Shown here piece by piece: positions 6,653 to 7,202 of a DNA stretch of 7,202 bases (within the stretch, counting starts at the first letter, position 1; each line of letters starts with the position of its first letter). This stretch comes from Deltaproteobacteria bacterium (GTDB taxonomy: Bacteria > Myxococcota_A > Polyangia > HGW-17 > SLPX01). Location: the NCBI GenBank assembly GCA_011390535.1, contig JAABSF010000130.1, positions 1-7,202 on the forward strand. Reading direction: 5' to 3'. The translations under genes and the position numbers were made by a program. Under the pieces are notes generated by a model, which saw only the letters and a program-made list of their open reading frames with translations, was not told the DNA's origin and made no database searches.

Positions 6653-7202
6653 TGTTGTTCCACCTTGTCGAATGGTTGCGAAGGTTTTTTACGCCGGTGA
6701 ATGTGCTGGGCTTTGTTACAAGCCGGATTATCGCTTCAGTGCTCACATCGATGGTTCTTATCTTTATATTGAGCCCGTGGTTTATACAGAGGCTGAAAGA
6801 TCGCCAAATAGGACAAGTTGTACGTACGGATGGTCCTCAGTCTCATCTGTCTAAGACCGGTACCCCTACAATGGGCGGGAGTTTGATTTTATTTGTAGTG
6901 GTGATAGCTACTCTTTTATGGTGCGATCTAACAAATGGGTTCGTATGGATAGTGCTGACTATCACAGTAGCCTATGGCGTAATCGGGTTTTTAGATGACT
7001 CTCTGAAAATATCAAAGAAAGACTCTAAGGGTCTCTCTGCGACGGCTAAGTTTGGTTTGCAGCTGGCGGTTGGTGCGGCTGCCGCATACTATTTATTTGC
7101 CTCCGATCTGATGGACCCGGCTGTTAGACTTCGGCTGGATCTCCCGCTTATGAATTTCTATGACCACAATACCAGCTTGTCGCTTATCGCTTACGTGTCC
7201 TT
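6652..7202 (+). CDS. mraY: Phospho-N-acetylmuramoyl-pentapeptide-transferase MraY, 3'-partial
   Basis: MraY is the polytopic inner-membrane enzyme that transfers phospho-MurNAc-pentapeptide from UDP to undecaprenyl phosphate, forming lipid I. The window holds 183 codons with no stop, about half of a protein that is usually about 360 aa. The fragment begins MLFHLVEWLRRFF, with a first membrane segment at about 22-42. The family signature follows: DGPQSHLSKTGTPTMGG (60-76). A second and third hydrophobic segment lie at about 77-90 and 98-113. The aspartate pair in GFLDD (D115-D116) matches the conserved catalytic or Mg2+-binding pair, and SKGLSATAKFGLQ (125-137) is also typical. The gene starts within the murF stop (TGATG, 1-nt overlap), so it probably depends on murF translation. 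The truncation is only the window edge. Confidence 0.96.
   Translation, partial: MLFHLVEWLRRFFTPVNVLGFVTSRIIASVLTSMVLIFILSPWFIQRLKDRQIGQVVRTDGPQSHLSKTGTPTMGGSLILFVVVIATLLWCDLTNGFVWIVLTITVAYGVIGFLDDSLKISKKDSKGLSATAKFGLQLAVGAAAAYYLFASDLMDPAVRLRLDLPLMNFYDHNTSLSLIAYVS

Noticed and set aside
6627..6854. Plus-strand open frame of 75 codons at the murF/mraY junction
   Set aside because: The same bases in the frame from 6652 encode clear MraY sequence including the SHLSKTGTPTMGG signature; the other frame is a shadow.

Overview
The window is a contiguous piece of a bacterial division and cell wall (dcw) cluster. All genes lie on the + strand in the order rsmH (5' end cut off by the window), ftsL-like, ftsI with a C-terminal PASTA domain, murE, murF, mraY (3' end cut off). 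The proteins indicate a Gram-negative-type bacterium. MurE carries the DNPR motif of meso-diaminopimelate-adding enzymes. The gene order and an FtsI with a single terminal PASTA domain resemble dcw clusters of deltaproteobacteria in the broad sense (Myxococcota, Desulfobacterota, Bradymonadota and relatives). That placement is inference from gene content and remembered family features, not from a search.

Layout: 1-743 is the rsmH C-terminal three quarters. 740-1357 is a membrane protein that fits FtsL but has an unusually long N-terminal cytoplasmic region. 1358-1566 is the only substantial intergenic gap and holds two different tandem repeats. 1567-3564 is ftsI, 3588-5144 murE, 5141-6652 murF, and 6652-7202 the start of mraY, which runs off the window with no stop codon.

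Most junctions are tightly packed: a 4-nt GTGA overlap at rsmH/ftsL, a 23-nt gap at ftsI/murE, a 4-nt ATGA overlap at murE/murF and a 1-nt TGATG overlap at murF/mraY. This indicates one operon with translational coupling. The products work together. MurE and MurF complete the UDP-MurNAc-pentapeptide in the cytoplasm, and MraY moves it onto undecaprenyl phosphate to make lipid I. FtsI crosslinks the finished strands at the septum, with FtsL as a divisome activator or scaffold. RsmH methylates 16S rRNA and is a customary dcw member.

I see no mobile element, CRISPR array, tRNA or rRNA, no convincing promoter or terminator, and no previously undescribed system. The coding content is ordinary. The parts that merit a second look are the repeat-filled ftsL-ftsI gap, which breaks an otherwise compact operon and contains repeated Shine-Dalgarno/ATG-like units, and the long N-terminal region of the FtsL-like protein.
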